NCBI RefSeq assembly: GCF_004458765.1
Contig: NZ_SPJX01000287.1
Span: 1 to 43,351 of the forward strand
DNA from: Microvirga pakistanensis
GTDB taxonomy: Bacteria > Pseudomonadota > Alphaproteobacteria > Rhizobiales > Beijerinckiaceae
DNA length: 43,351 nucleotides
Direction of reading: 5' to 3'
This document shows positions 18,366 to 26,962 of this stretch, piece after piece. The notes under the pieces are model-generated. The model worked only from the letters and a program-made list of their open reading frames with translations. It had not been told where the DNA came from and made no database searches. The position numbers and the translations under genes were made by a program. Position 1 is the first letter of the stretch. Each line of letters starts with the position of its first letter.

Positions 18366-19361
18366 TTACGCCGCGCGGCTGGAGCGCTGGGCTGTTTGCT
18401 GGGTCTGCACCGTCGCGCTTCTGGTCGCCTCCTCGGTCACCTGGATCGTGAGCTCAGCTATCCGGCGGCTGTTGTCGAGGGTCTGTTCCAGGTTGTCGCG
18501 AAGGAGAGAACTCTGAGCCGCCACCAAATCGGCGACTGACCGGCAGCGGGCGATCTGGTTGAGACCATCAAGGTTCCGTTGCAGGCGCTTTTGGCTCAGT
18601 TCGAACACCTCGCGGGAGACATCCTGCAAAGCACGCGCCAGAGCGGTGCCGGATTGGGTCACAGCGCGGAGGTTCTCCGAGGTCTGGTTAGTCAGGTCCT
18701 CGGCATTCCCGGATGGAAGACCAAAGAGCCGTACAGCCTGTTCAGTCGAGCGACGCGCCATCTCCGAGAGGGTGCCAAGGCTGTTCCCCACAGTCTCCTG
18801 CATGGTCTTCGCCATGGTTTGAGCGCCTTCCACTCCTGCCTTCATGGTGTCCGCGACGCCTTCCGTCACCCGTTGGACGGCTTCACCCTGCTCACGGGCA
18901 CGCCGGGCATCGGCTCGCTTGGTCTCGTCAATGGTTGCCATTTCATCCTCCACTTTCTCGATGACTGCGTTGACTTCCTCGTCGCTCAGGACCTTGAGCA
19001 CAGCCGGAAGCAGCTCCTTCCTGTCGTCGCGGATGTGCTGCTGGAACGTTCGCCTGAGCTCGGTTACCTGACCGATGAATCCAGCAGCATTCTTCGGCAT
19101 GCGCTCCAGTTTCGTCAGGAGGGCACTGGTCTCCTCGTTGTCACGGGCAGCGTCTCGCACAAGATCGTGCATCCCATGCCGTGTCAGGATCGGGAAGAGA
19201 TGCTCCTCCTGGAGAGACGCAAGGAGCTCCAGCTCCACCTTCAGGTCGGCCAACAGCCGCTCGCGGCTCTTGACGGCATTGTCCGAGGTGGCGAGCAGCC
19301 TCTCGAAGAGCTCATTCGCCCTGTCAGGTGGCGTTAGGTTGAATCGTCCCTTGCTTGCCAT
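18366..19361 (-). CDS. Hemerythrin-like domain fused to a phasin domain
   Basis: 331 aa from ATG 19361 (an in-frame TTG lies 12 nt upstream). Residues about 10-125 follow the helical outline of an HHE hemerythrin domain (LLADLKVELELLASLQEEHLFPIL; FQQHIRDDRKELLPAVLK), but most iron-ligand histidines are replaced; H109 remains. A Glu/Arg/Ala-rich linker (about 130-175) leads to a phasin_2-type domain (about 180-312), seen in SQKRLQRNLDGLNQIARCRS and ADLVAAQSSLLRDNLEQ. Phasins coat polyhydroxyalkanoate granules or act as helical chaperone-like proteins. The fusion therefore suggests a granule-associated or stress protein rather than an oxygen or iron carrier. Function is inferred; the domain calls are firm for phasin and moderate for hemerythrin. 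Confidence 0.82.
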   Translation of the reverse strand: MASKGRFNLTPPDRANELFERLLATSDNAVKSRERLLADLKVELELLASLQEEHLFPILTRHGMHDLVRDAARDNEETSALLTKLERMPKNAAGFIGQVTELRRTFQQHIRDDRKELLPAVLKVLSDEEVNAVIEKVEDEMATIDETKRADARRAREQGEAVQRVTEGVADTMKAGVEGAQTMAKTMQETVGNSLGTLSEMARRSTEQAVRLFGLPSGNAEDLTNQTSENLRAVTQSGTALARALQDVSREVFELSQKRLQRNLDGLNQIARCRSVADLVAAQSSLLRDNLEQTLDNSRRIAELTIQVTEEATRSATVQTQQTAQRSSRAA

Positions 19362-19540
19362 TGTGTCTCGCAATTCATCAAAATGGCGCCCCGATGCGGG
19401 GCGTCCGTAACAACATGAACTGAGTACTGGTGATGCCGGAGCTAACTCGATCCGGTCGGATTAACCTGTGTTAACGGCCTGGATGGGACAAGGGCATCGG
19501 GTTTCTACGTCGGGATGTTCCGCCATGACATCTGGCCGGG

Positions 19541-19906
19541 GTGGTGCATGCTGCTCAGCGGCGACTTGCCAAGCTTAAAGAGCATCAGCCATGGGGAAGA
19601 ACCTTGCCAAGGACTCAGGAGCCAGGCGGCACCAAGCGCGAGTGCACTTATCGTCTCTTCCGCAATCAGCAGCGGCCTCAATTGATCTGTGCCGTGGCGA
19701 CAGAGCGCCCGCTGCCTGGATTTCTGCTGCCGGAGCAGTGGCTGCTTGAAGGCTCGCTGGGTCCTTCAGATCCTGCGCCGCCGGGTTTCCGTGAGCATGC
19801 TGCTGTCACCGGTATTCGGTTGAATGGCTTTTACCTGTTCCAGAGACTGCGCACGATGCATGAGCTTGGGCAGACCCGCAACACCACCAGGAACAGAGCG
19901 GCATGA
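19541..19906 (+). CDS. Hypothetical protein, coupled to the next gene
   Basis: 121 aa from a GTG at 19541; the start is uncertain because no strong ribosome-binding site is visible. The first 30 residues look unlike protein and may not be translated. From about residue 33 the sequence is protein-like: TYRLFRNQQRPQLICAVAT, LPGFLLPEQWLLEG and TGIRLNGFYLFQR. I do not recognise a family. The stop overlaps the next start in an ATGA motif (19903-19906), which supports translation in this frame and joint expression with the downstream hypothetical gene. Confidence 0.55.
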   Translation: MVHAAQRRLAKLKEHQPWGRTLPRTQEPGGTKRECTYRLFRNQQRPQLICAVATERPLPGFLLPEQWLLEGSLGPSDPAPPGFREHAAVTGIRLNGFYLFQRLRTMHELGQTRNTTRNRAA

Positions 19907-20334
19907 GTGAGGTGGAAGTCGAGCTCGTCGCTGAGGAACTGGCGAAGATTGGCGGGACGGCTTGGTATCCGGGGCGCCAGCAGGGGGCGCTCCTGAGGGA
20001 GGTGACAGAGCGCTATCGGGAGCAGGCCCGTGTTGTCATTGCAGCCCTTGAGCGCATGCGAGCCGGCACCGAGGCCGCCGTCTGTCCGGATCCCACGTTG
20101 GATGAGAACCGCAAGGTTGATAACTTCTCCCTGGCTGATGCAGTCCCTGACCTCCGACCTGGAGCAACGGTGATCTACCGGCCCGCCGGCGACCAGCGAG
20201 CCTATGCGTGTCGGGTGGTGGAAATTCGAGGCAGCCAAGCCTATCTGGCGCCGATCCTGAGAACCTGCATCGGGTGGATTTCAACCGAGACACTTCAAGT
20301 GCCACCAGAGGATGAGACATCTCGAAAGAGTTGA
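19903..20334 (+). CDS. Hypothetical protein
   Basis: 143 aa, not recognised. It is acidic at the N-terminus, with a helical first half (ELAKIGGTAWYPGRQQG, then REVTERYREQARVVIAALERM) and a beta-rich second half (PGATVIYRPAGDQRAYACRV, then RGSQAYLAPIL) ending in WISTETLQV. The second half could be a small SH3- or KOW-like barrel, but that is a guess. It has no signal peptide or membrane segment. It starts inside the stop codon of the previous gene, so the pair forms a small operon between the hemerythrin/phasin gene and the palindromic repeat. Confidence 0.6.
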   Translation: MSEVEVELVAEELAKIGGTAWYPGRQQGALLREVTERYREQARVVIAALERMRAGTEAAVCPDPTLDENRKVDNFSLADAVPDLRPGATVIYRPAGDQRAYACRVVEIRGSQAYLAPILRTCIGWISTETLQVPPEDETSRKS

Positions 20335-20493
20335 GGTCGTCTAGCCGGGCATAGGATGCCTCGGTAACCGCAGCGAACGACCGGATTTGGCACATCTGGG
20401 AAGTACGTTCGAGATCAGTATGACGTGAGTTCCAAGCAGATCAGCACGCGACTGAACGAACTTAGAATACCAATCGAGCATCTGAGAGGGACA

Positions 20494-20630
20494 CTAGAGC
20501 ATCGGACCCACAAGTGGATCCACGTTTGGGATCCAATCCGATGCTCCACCATGGGAGAGCGCATCATTCGACGCAGACCCGAAGGGCCACGTCCGTGAAA
20601 CCGGGTCCACTTCTCTGCACGATGCTCTAG
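20494..20630. repeat. 137-bp palindromic repeat element (REP/MITE-like)
   Basis: Perfect 11-bp terminal inverted repeats, CTAGAGCATCG (20494-20504) and CGATGCTCTAG (20620-20630), bound the element. Inside, GAGCATCGGA (20497-20506) pairs with TCCGATGCTC (20537-20546), and the palindrome GTGGATCCAC sits between them. AAGTGGA-type segments recur near both ends. This layout resembles dispersed intergenic palindromes of Rhizobiales. It lies between the convergent stops at 20334 (+) and 20651 (-), 20 nt from the latter, and may also stop transcription or protect 3' ends. The flanking bases 20335-20493 hold nothing recognisable. Confidence 0.7.
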
Positions 20631-20650
20631 GCCGGCGTGAGCCGCCGCGT

Positions 20651-21673
20651 TCACACGGTGGCAATCGGCGTTGCCGGGGATCCAACGGCACCTGGCAGCC
20701 TCAGCGGTGGGGCCGTAAGGAGGAAGCTCCAGCGTCCATTGCTGCGGAGCCAGCGGGCCAAATCGGCAAAGTACCAGAGCTCTCCTAGATGGACGCCTAA
20801 TTTGAAGAGGCAGTGGTTATGCAAGGGCAGGCCGGCATAGGTGTCGCCGGGACCGGGCTTGGCCGGATAGGCCTCCACCGCGAAGTTGTCGGCGCAGATC
20901 GCCACGATCTTTGAATCCGTGATCCAGTTGAGCAAGCGTTCATCGCGGCCGTCAAGCACGGAGCAGGACGACAGGAGAACTTGCCCGTCGGGCTTCTTGC
21001 CCATTTCGAGGATTAGGTCGGCAAATCCGGTATAGAGACAGAGAAAGTCCCCAGGCTCCACGGGCGAGCGCTGTTCATCGAGAATTCGCATCAGCTCGTC
21101 GTAACCGACAACGGCGCGGCTGCGGCCGTGGCGGGATTCGAGATCGACGAGAACGCCGCGGCCCTGAACCCCGCTGGTGGCAAGATGTTCGATACCGAGG
21201 GCTTTCGCGCCGGAGGCCTCCGCCGCATCGTCCGGTCCGACGATGTCAATTCCGCCGCGGTAACCATTGTAATAGACTTTCTCAACCATCCCGTCGCCGT
21301 CAGCGTCGAAGAGCTGGCCTACGTGGCTCAGGCCGTCCCATTGTGTGGAATATTGAGTGTAGAGCAGCACCGCATCGTCGGACACGATGTCGGAGAAGCA
21401 GCCACAGACATTGCTGAGGCGGAAATTGTAGTTATGCCCTGGCCCACGGCGCTCGTAGAAGAAGCGCGGCTCCTTGCGGAACTCGAACAGCGCATTGCCG
21501 CCCGGGTAGTCGAGCGGGAGACTCAAGGTGAAGGTCTGGCCATGCGTAACCTCGCGGATCGCCCGCAGGCGACGCTCGGGGGTCAGGAGGTTCATGCGTC
21601 CGACCTGATCGTCAGGTCCGAAATCACCCCAGTTGGAGCCCTCGGGCCGTCGAACCCAGCGCTTCTCCGTCAT
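20651..21673 (-). CDS. Cyclase-family (kynurenine formamidase-like) hydrolase
   Basis: 340 aa; the ATG is preceded by GGGAGGGAA. It belongs to the metal-dependent cyclase family (PF04199), which includes kynurenine formamidase and isatin hydrolase; members hydrolyse cyclic or acyl amide/ester bonds. The metal-site region is TQYSTQWDGLSHVG (about 106-119), the variant with QWD in place of the usual HxGTHxD start, typical of a bacterial subgroup. Later motifs include LCLYTGFADL and a C-terminal PLHNHCLFKLGVHLGELWY. It is the last gene of the minus operon, 31 nt after the PRISE-like reductase, and may open a ring or lactone in the pathway. The substrate is not known. Confidence 0.85.
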   Translation of the reverse strand: MTEKRWVRRPEGSNWGDFGPDDQVGRMNLLTPERRLRAIREVTHGQTFTLSLPLDYPGGNALFEFRKEPRFFYERRGPGHNYNFRLSNVCGCFSDIVSDDAVLLYTQYSTQWDGLSHVGQLFDADGDGMVEKVYYNGYRGGIDIVGPDDAAEASGAKALGIEHLATSGVQGRGVLVDLESRHGRSRAVVGYDELMRILDEQRSPVEPGDFLCLYTGFADLILEMGKKPDGQVLLSSCSVLDGRDERLLNWITDSKIVAICADNFAVEAYPAKPGPGDTYAGLPLHNHCLFKLGVHLGELWYFADLARWLRSNGRWSFLLTAPPLRLPGAVGSPATPIATV

Positions 21674-21704
21674 GCTTCCCTCCCTCGTTGCTCACATTGT
21701 TTTA

Positions 21705-22826
21705 TCAGCGGGCAGACAGTACCTGCATGCCGCGCGTGGGTGGCAGGATGCGTTTGGCCTCGAGGCTGCGGAACAGGTCGCGGAACATGTCCTCAGTGTC
21801 GATGCAATCGCCAAAACCGGCCTGCCGGAGTTTGATGGTGCTCACCAGGGCAGGCGGCGGTCTGTGTTGCGCACCATAGGCGAAGGTGAAATCGGCATAG
21901 TGATGGGATTCGCCAAGCAGCGCCGGAAGCGGGATGGGTTTCAGGCCATATTTCTCGACGATGCGGTCCCAGGTCTTCGCCTTCGCGGGCAGGAACTCAC
22001 CCATGGAGCGCGGCTCGTCCGGTCCCGCTTCCATGCCGAGTTCGGCGGCGATGGCGGGCCACACATTTTGCCACACGAAGACGTCGCCGTTGGTGATGTT
22101 GAAGGTCTCGTTCCGGGCGCTCGGCGCTTCGGCCGCCCAGGCAAGGGCCTTCGCGATGAGGCGGGCGTCAACGGCCTCGAGCACATAAGCCGGTCCACCT
22201 GGAAAGGAGAAGGGCAGGCCCTCTTCCCGGCAGATCGCCGCATAGGCTCCAATGACGGGCGTGAGATTCATCGCAACTCCGACCACGTCGCCGAAAACCA
22301 CCTGCGGTCGGAAGACCGTGATGCCGAAGCCATGCCTGGACGACGCCTCGCGCAGATAATCCTCCTGCAGCCAGTAGAAATTTTCGTGGGGGTCGCGCGG
22401 CCAGCGCTCGCGGGCCGGAACAGCGATCCGATGGATGTGGACGCCGTAGGCCTTCGTGCCCTGCAGAAGGCTCACATGTTGCAGGCTGCCGGATCTCTCC
22501 ATGAGCGGTTCGAGCAGATTGCGCAGCATGGCGAGGTTGGTGGCCATCTGCTTCGGGTCGCGCCAGCCTTCGACCAGACCCGGCTTTTCATACAGAGCCG
22601 TGTAGACGAGATGGGTGACCTCCGGCATCGCCGCGACGGCGGCGCGGCAGGCCTCGGCATCCTGCAGATCGAGCGGAATATGCTGGCAGGTACGATCCGA
22701 CGAAATCTCGGGACGGCGGCGGGAGAGGGCAAGGGTGTTCCATCCGCCGAGGCCGGTGAAATGCTCCACGGCGGCGTGTCCCACAACGCCCGAGGCTCCG
22801 GCGATCAGAACGGTCTTGGCCGCCAT
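21705..22826 (-). CDS. PRISE-type NAD(P)H-dependent enone reductase / epimerase-like SDR
   Basis: 373 aa from ATG 22826, chosen because GTGAGG lies 6 nt upstream; a GTG at 22838 overlaps the preceding stop. The N-terminal Rossmann motif is GASGVVG (10-16). The family signature of progesterone 5-beta-reductase/iridoid synthase-like (PRISE) enzymes is visible: LLQGTKAYG (Lys125) and ENFYWLQEDYL (Tyr151), the Lys/Tyr pair that handles the enone oxygen in that family. PRISE enzymes reduce activated C=C bonds next to a carbonyl or undergo reductive cyclisation. In this operon it may reduce an alpha,beta-unsaturated ketone or aldehyde intermediate. Homology is sound; the substrate is inferred. Confidence 0.82.
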   Translation of the reverse strand: MAAKTVLIAGASGVVGHAAVEHFTGLGGWNTLALSRRRPEISSDRTCQHIPLDLQDAEACRAAVAAMPEVTHLVYTALYEKPGLVEGWRDPKQMATNLAMLRNLLEPLMERSGSLQHVSLLQGTKAYGVHIHRIAVPARERWPRDPHENFYWLQEDYLREASSRHGFGITVFRPQVVFGDVVGVAMNLTPVIGAYAAICREEGLPFSFPGGPAYVLEAVDARLIAKALAWAAEAPSARNETFNITNGDVFVWQNVWPAIAAELGMEAGPDEPRSMGEFLPAKAKTWDRIVEKYGLKPIPLPALLGESHHYADFTFAYGAQHRPPPALVSTIKLRQAGFGDCIDTEDMFRDLFRSLEAKRILPPTRGMQVLSAR

Positions 22827-22834
22827 CGCGTGCC

Positions 22835-23995
22835 TCACTTTCTCTGATCGAAACGGCGGCCGACGAGTTCGGCCGCGATGTTGACCTTCTGGATGTCGAT
22901 GGCTCCGCCTGCGATGCCCCAGCCGAAGGAGTCACGCAGTCGCCGCTCCATGCCATATTCCTTGGCATAGCCATAACCGCCCATGAGCTGAAGCGCGGCT
23001 GCGGTGACCTCTCGGGTGATCTCGTTGGCGTAGCATTTGGCGATGGAGGCCTCGCGCGCATTGGGCAGGCCCTGTTCCGCATTGGCGGCCGCGCGATGAA
23101 TCAGGAGGCGCGAGGCTTCCACCTTGATGGCCATTTCGGCCAGACGGATCTGCACGGCCTGGAAGTCCACGATCGGCTTGCCGAACTGCCTGCGCTCCTG
23201 GACATAGGCGGCCACGTATTCCAGCGCGCCCGCCGCGACGCCGAGCGCCATGGTGGCGTTGCCTAGCCTCTCGATGTTGAAGAGGCCCATCAGGCTCGAA
23301 AAGCCCCCCGGACCGACGAGCAGATGCTCGCGCGGAACCCGCACGTTCTCGAAAGTCATATCGGCGGACGGTACACCGCGGAAGCCCATGAGCTGCTCCT
23401 GCGGCCCGAAGGTAAGTCCGGGCGTGTCCTTGTCCACGAACACCGCCCCGATGCCCTTCGCGCCGGGCGTACCGTCGAACCGGCAGAACACCACATAGCC
23501 TTCCGAGTGCCCCGCGCCGGAGCACCAGCGCTTGGATCCGTCGATCACGATCGTATCGCCGTCGATGCGCGCGCGGGTGCGAAGATCCGTGAGCGCGGTA
23601 CCCGCATCAGGCTCGGACATGGAAATCGCCACCAGCATGTCGCCTGAAACGACCTTGGGCACCACGCGCTCGCGCAGGGACGGGTGGCCGAGGCGCTCGA
23701 CGATTCGAACCGGGCCCGCGCAGCACTCGAAGATCGGGAAGGCGACGCCGACGGAAACCTTCGCGAACTCCTCCATCACCAAGAACGCGTCGAGATGGGA
23801 GAGGCCGAGGCCGCCCAGGTCTGGATCGGCGTTGACGCCGAGAAATCCCATTTCGGCATAGCGCTTCAACCAGCCGTGGGGCACCGGATGCGAGGTTTCT
23901 TCGATCTCAGCGGCGAGCTTCGGCAGCTCGTTCTGTGCGAAGCGGCGGGCGCTTTCCTGCAGGGCGCGCTGGTCCTCGGTGAGGCGGAAGTCCAT
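22835..23995 (-). CDS. Acyl-CoA dehydrogenase with IVD/LCAD-type catalytic Glu position
   Basis: 386 aa from ATG 23995, with AAGGAG 9 nt upstream. FAD-dependent flavoprotein forming the 2,3-double bond of an acyl-CoA. The family signatures are present: SMSEPDAGTALTDL (about 126-138), RRQFGKPIVDFQAVQ (about 268-282) and MGGYGYAKEYGMERRLRD. The usual C-terminal catalytic Glu (in YEGT) is absent: residues 361-364 read IAGG. A Glu is found instead at 242 in the IERL helix, where isovaleryl-CoA and long-chain enzymes carry theirs. That suggests a branched or bulky acyl-CoA substrate. It lies 13 nt behind the MaoC gene and 8 nt before the PRISE gene in the minus operon. Confidence 0.93.
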   Translation of the reverse strand: MDFRLTEDQRALQESARRFAQNELPKLAAEIEETSHPVPHGWLKRYAEMGFLGVNADPDLGGLGLSHLDAFLVMEEFAKVSVGVAFPIFECCAGPVRIVERLGHPSLRERVVPKVVSGDMLVAISMSEPDAGTALTDLRTRARIDGDTIVIDGSKRWCSGAGHSEGYVVFCRFDGTPGAKGIGAVFVDKDTPGLTFGPQEQLMGFRGVPSADMTFENVRVPREHLLVGPGGFSSLMGLFNIERLGNATMALGVAAGALEYVAAYVQERRQFGKPIVDFQAVQIRLAEMAIKVEASRLLIHRAAANAEQGLPNAREASIAKCYANEITREVTAAALQLMGGYGYAKEYGMERRLRDSFGWGIAGGAIDIQKVNIAAELVGRRFDQRK

Positions 23996-24008
23996 GGCTC
24001 GTCTCTCC

Positions 24009-24872
24009 TTAAGCCGCGTATTCGAAAAGGCCGTTGTTGAACACGACGGCATTGCGGGCTGAGATGCGGGCGCGGAAGGCCGCCCGGCCCGGCTCCTCTC
24101 GCCAGATGTCAATACTGATCGTCTCGCCCGGAAAAACAGGCGCGGAGAAGCGTCCTTCGAGCGCGATCACGCGCTCTGGCACATAATCGCAGAGTGCCGC
24201 CATGAGGCCATGGCCTGCCACTCCATACGTTGCCAGGCCGTGCAGGATCGGACGGTCGTATCCAGCCTTCTTCGCGAAGCCCGGATCGGCATGCAGCGGG
24301 TTGAGGTCGCCGGAGAGGCGGTAGATCAGGGCCATCTGGGAATGGGTCGGTATATCGATGGTCAGGTCGGGCTCGCGCTCCGGAACGGGGTGAGGCGTGC
24401 GCGGAGCCTCGATCTTGCCGCCGAACCCGCCATCCCCACGGCAGAAGACGGTCTGGAGCAGGGTTGCCATCCTTTCGCCCGTCGCCGCATCGGAGATCAC
24501 ACGCTCCGCATAGACGAGCGCGCCTTTGCCCGGTCCCTTGTCGACGAGATCGACGATGCGGGTGCGTCCAACGACCTCGCCTTCGGGCGGCAGAGGGCGG
24601 TGAAGGCGCATGGCCTGCTCGCCATGCACCACCTTCACCCAGTCGATCCCGGTGTCGAGATCGCGCATCCAGAAGCCCGGATAGGCCAGCACATTCGCCA
24701 TGGTCGGCACCGCCTTAAGCTTCGCCTCGTCGACGAAGCGAAGCTGCCGCTCGTCCAAGGGGTCGACACCGTATCCGGTGCCCAGGGCGTAGAGGACGCT
24801 GTCGCGCCAAGTGTATGTCTGACGAATTTCGGGGAACTGCAGAGCAAAGAGCTTTTCAGGATCGATTGGCAT
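24009..24872 (-). CDS. MaoC-type (R)-specific enoyl-CoA hydratase
   Basis: 287-aa double-hotdog protein. The N-terminal half is a degenerate hotdog domain (YALGTGYGVDPLDERQLRF, then PTMANVLAYPGFW), and the C-terminal half carries the hydratase-2 motif YRLSGDLNPLHADP (Asp189, Asn191, His194) followed by PILHGLATYG (His211). This is the arrangement of eukaryotic-type hydratase 2 enzymes of multifunctional beta-oxidation. It hydrates trans-2-enoyl-CoA to (R)-3-hydroxyacyl-CoA. It starts 3 nt after the SDR dehydrogenase gene; together the two reproduce the hydratase/dehydrogenase pair of MFE-2. Confidence 0.93.
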   Translation of the reverse strand: MPIDPEKLFALQFPEIRQTYTWRDSVLYALGTGYGVDPLDERQLRFVDEAKLKAVPTMANVLAYPGFWMRDLDTGIDWVKVVHGEQAMRLHRPLPPEGEVVGRTRIVDLVDKGPGKGALVYAERVISDAATGERMATLLQTVFCRGDGGFGGKIEAPRTPHPVPEREPDLTIDIPTHSQMALIYRLSGDLNPLHADPGFAKKAGYDRPILHGLATYGVAGHGLMAALCDYVPERVIALEGRFSAPVFPGETISIDIWREEPGRAAFRARISARNAVVFNNGLFEYAA

Positions 24873-24875
24873 GGC

Positions 24876-25790
24876 TCAGACCGGGTCCCAGGAGAAAACA
24901 TCTGCGGAGCGCTCAAGTGGTGTGAGCGACGGACCGAAAGCACCGGGCAGTTGTTCTGCCAGCGCCTCGGGAGTCCAGCCCTCACCGCGATGAAGCGACC
25001 GAACCGGGCGCGGCTGACTCATGAGGAAGATCTCATTGTTGCGCACCGCAAAGATCTGTCCCGAAATATTCTTGGCCGCATCAGAACCCAGGAAGGCCAC
25101 CATGGGGGCGATCTTCTCGGGCGTCATCTGCTTGAGTTTCGCAACGCGCACCTTGTCGGCTTCGGTCTCGGTCGGAATGGAGCTGACCATGCGGCTCCAT
25201 GCGAAGGGTGCGATGCAATTGGAGCGAACGTTGAAGCGCTGCATGTCCATGGCGATGGCGCGAGAGAGGCCGACGATCCCGAGCTTGGCGGCCATGTAGT
25301 TCGCCTGACCAAAATTGCCCACGAGGCCCGCAGTCGAGGTCATATGGATGTAGGAGCCCGACTGCTGTTGTCGGAAATGAGTGGCGGCCGCACGGCTGAT
25401 GTTGAAGCTGCCGTGGAGATGCACGTCGATCACGGCCCGCCACTCATCCGGATCCATGCGGTGGAAGATCGCATCCCGCAGGATGCCGGCATTGTTCACG
25501 ACGATGTCGACGCGCCCGAAGTTGTCGAGTGCCGTCTGCACGATGCGTTGGGCGCTCGCCCAGTCCGCTACGGACTCGCGATTGGCCGCGGCCTGACCTC
25601 CGGCATCGCGGATGGCGGCCGCTGCTTCTTCCGCTGCGGAGGCGTTCTCGGTCTCTCCAGTGAGCGTGACGCCCACATCGTTGATGACAACGCTGGCGCC
25701 TGACTTGGCGAGCCCTTCCGCGATCGCGCGCCCGACACCCTGGCCTGCGCCTGTGACGATGGCAACCTTGCCCTCCAGCATTCCTGGCAT
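24876..25790 (-). CDS. SDR-family 3-hydroxyacyl-CoA dehydrogenase-like protein
   Basis: 304 aa from ATG 25790, with GGGAGG 8 nt upstream. NAD(P)-binding TGAGQGVGRA (13-22), NNAG (99-102) and the catalytic set Ser152, Tyr165, Lys169 (YMAAK) are intact. The length beyond a 250-aa SDR core and the RDAIFHRM and FRQQQSGSYIHMTSTAG segments recall the dehydrogenase part of peroxisomal MFE-2. It probably oxidises a 3-hydroxyacyl-CoA made by the adjacent MaoC hydratase. A C-terminal extension of about 40 residues (from RPVRSLHRG) has no recognised domain. Confidence 0.9.
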   Translation of the reverse strand: MPGMLEGKVAIVTGAGQGVGRAIAEGLAKSGASVVINDVGVTLTGETENASAAEEAAAAIRDAGGQAAANRESVADWASAQRIVQTALDNFGRVDIVVNNAGILRDAIFHRMDPDEWRAVIDVHLHGSFNISRAAATHFRQQQSGSYIHMTSTAGLVGNFGQANYMAAKLGIVGLSRAIAMDMQRFNVRSNCIAPFAWSRMVSSIPTETEADKVRVAKLKQMTPEKIAPMVAFLGSDAAKNISGQIFAVRNNEIFLMSQPRPVRSLHRGEGWTPEALAEQLPGAFGPSLTPLERSADVFSWDPV

Positions 25791-25810
25791 GGTGGTTTCC
25801 TCCCTTTGTC

Positions 25811-26962
25811 TCAAAGTGTTGCTGCCGAGCCGAGGATCGCTGTCGCCTGGCTGGAGAGAACGCCTCCATTGGCATGGGCAAGAGCGATCTCGGCTCCCTG
25901 AACCTGCCGTGCGCCGCAGGCGCCGCGTAACTGCTCCACGGCTTCGATGATCGTAAACAAGCCGTACATTCCCGGATGATTGCAGGAGAGACCCCCGCCA
26001 TTCGTGTTCACCGGCAGACGGCCGCCGGGCGCGATGGCTCCGCTCGAAACGAAGGCTCCGCCTTCGCCTTTGGGGCAGAAGCCTAGGTCTTCGAGAAACA
26101 GAAGCGTTGTAATCGTGAAGGCGTCATAAACCATCACATGGTCGATATCAGTCGGGCTGACGCCCGCCATCGCATAGGCCCTGCGGCTCGATTCCACGGC
26201 CGCCGTGGTGGTGAGGTCCGGCATGGCGGCGATCTGTCTGTGGCTGACGGCGACGCCGGTGCCCAGAACATAGGCGGGCGGCTTGGCAAGGTCGCGCGCC
26301 CGGTCGGCTCGAGTCACGACAAGGGCTGCGCCGCCATCGGTGACAAGGCAGCAATCCGCCCGCGTGATGGGATCGCTCACCATGCGAGAGGACAGGATTT
26401 CATCGCGGGTCAAAGGCCCTCGAGCGAATGCATCCGGGTTGAGATTGGCCCAGGCCCGGGCAGCGAGCGCCACGTCGGCGAGGTTCTCGCGGGTGGTCCC
26501 GAACTCGTGCATGTGCCGCGCGGCTGCGAGCGCATAGCTCGAAATCGGGTAGCGGGGCTTGTAGGGAGCCTCATAAGGCTGCGGATCGGGCATGGAGACG
26601 AGCCGCCCGCCCGCGCTGAGCTGATTGGAGCCGTAGCAGATCAGCGCCACATCGCACAAACCGTTCTCCAGGGCGGCGACGGCGCTCTGCAGGTGGAACA
26701 GAAACGAGGCGCCCCCCACCATGGTGCCGTCCGCATGCCGGACGGAAATTCCAAGACGCTCGGCCACATTGAGAACTGGCAGGCCCGAGGAAGATATGGC
26801 GCAGAAGAGGCCGTCCACATCCTTCAGGCCGAGTCCGCAATCCTCCAGCGCAAGGATCGCTGCTTCCTGCAACTGGTCGAAGGGTGTGCGCCCGGGTGCC
26901 TTCCAGCGCTTGGTGTTGCCGATGCCGACGATGGCGGCGCTGCCGCGAAGCGGATGGCTCAT
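25811..26962 (-). CDS. Thiolase-like protein (lipid-transfer/SCP-x type) lacking the nucleophilic Cys
   Basis: 383 aa with the thiolase fold of the SCP2/Ltp group. At the normal nucleophile position the sequence reads MVGGASFLFH (81-90), with no Cys. The C-terminal part has GGGLSCNHPGMYG near residue 330, keeping the His of the HPxG loop. Its stop is 20 nt before the SDR gene, and its start overlaps the stop of the DUF35 gene (ATGA). Thiolase-like proteins of this type paired with DUF35 partners include Ltp2-ChsH2, a retro-aldolase in steroid side-chain breakdown, so this may be an aldolase rather than a thiolase. Family membership is firm; the reaction is inferred. Confidence 0.88.
   Translation of the reverse strand: MSHPLRGSAAIVGIGNTKRWKAPGRTPFDQLQEAAILALEDCGLGLKDVDGLFCAISSSGLPVLNVAERLGISVRHADGTMVGGASFLFHLQSAVAALENGLCDVALICYGSNQLSAGGRLVSMPDPQPYEAPYKPRYPISSYALAAARHMHEFGTTRENLADVALAARAWANLNPDAFARGPLTRDEILSSRMVSDPITRADCCLVTDGGAALVVTRADRARDLAKPPAYVLGTGVAVSHRQIAAMPDLTTTAAVESSRRAYAMAGVSPTDIDHVMVYDAFTITTLLFLEDLGFCPKGEGGAFVSSGAIAPGGRLPVNTNGGGLSCNHPGMYGLFTIIEAVEQLRGACGARQVQGAEIALAHANGGVLSSQATAILGSAATL

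Noticed and set aside
24210..25703. 497-codon open frame on the + strand across the MaoC and SDR genes
   Set aside because: It is antisense to two genes with intact catalytic motifs, and its product has no domain pattern.
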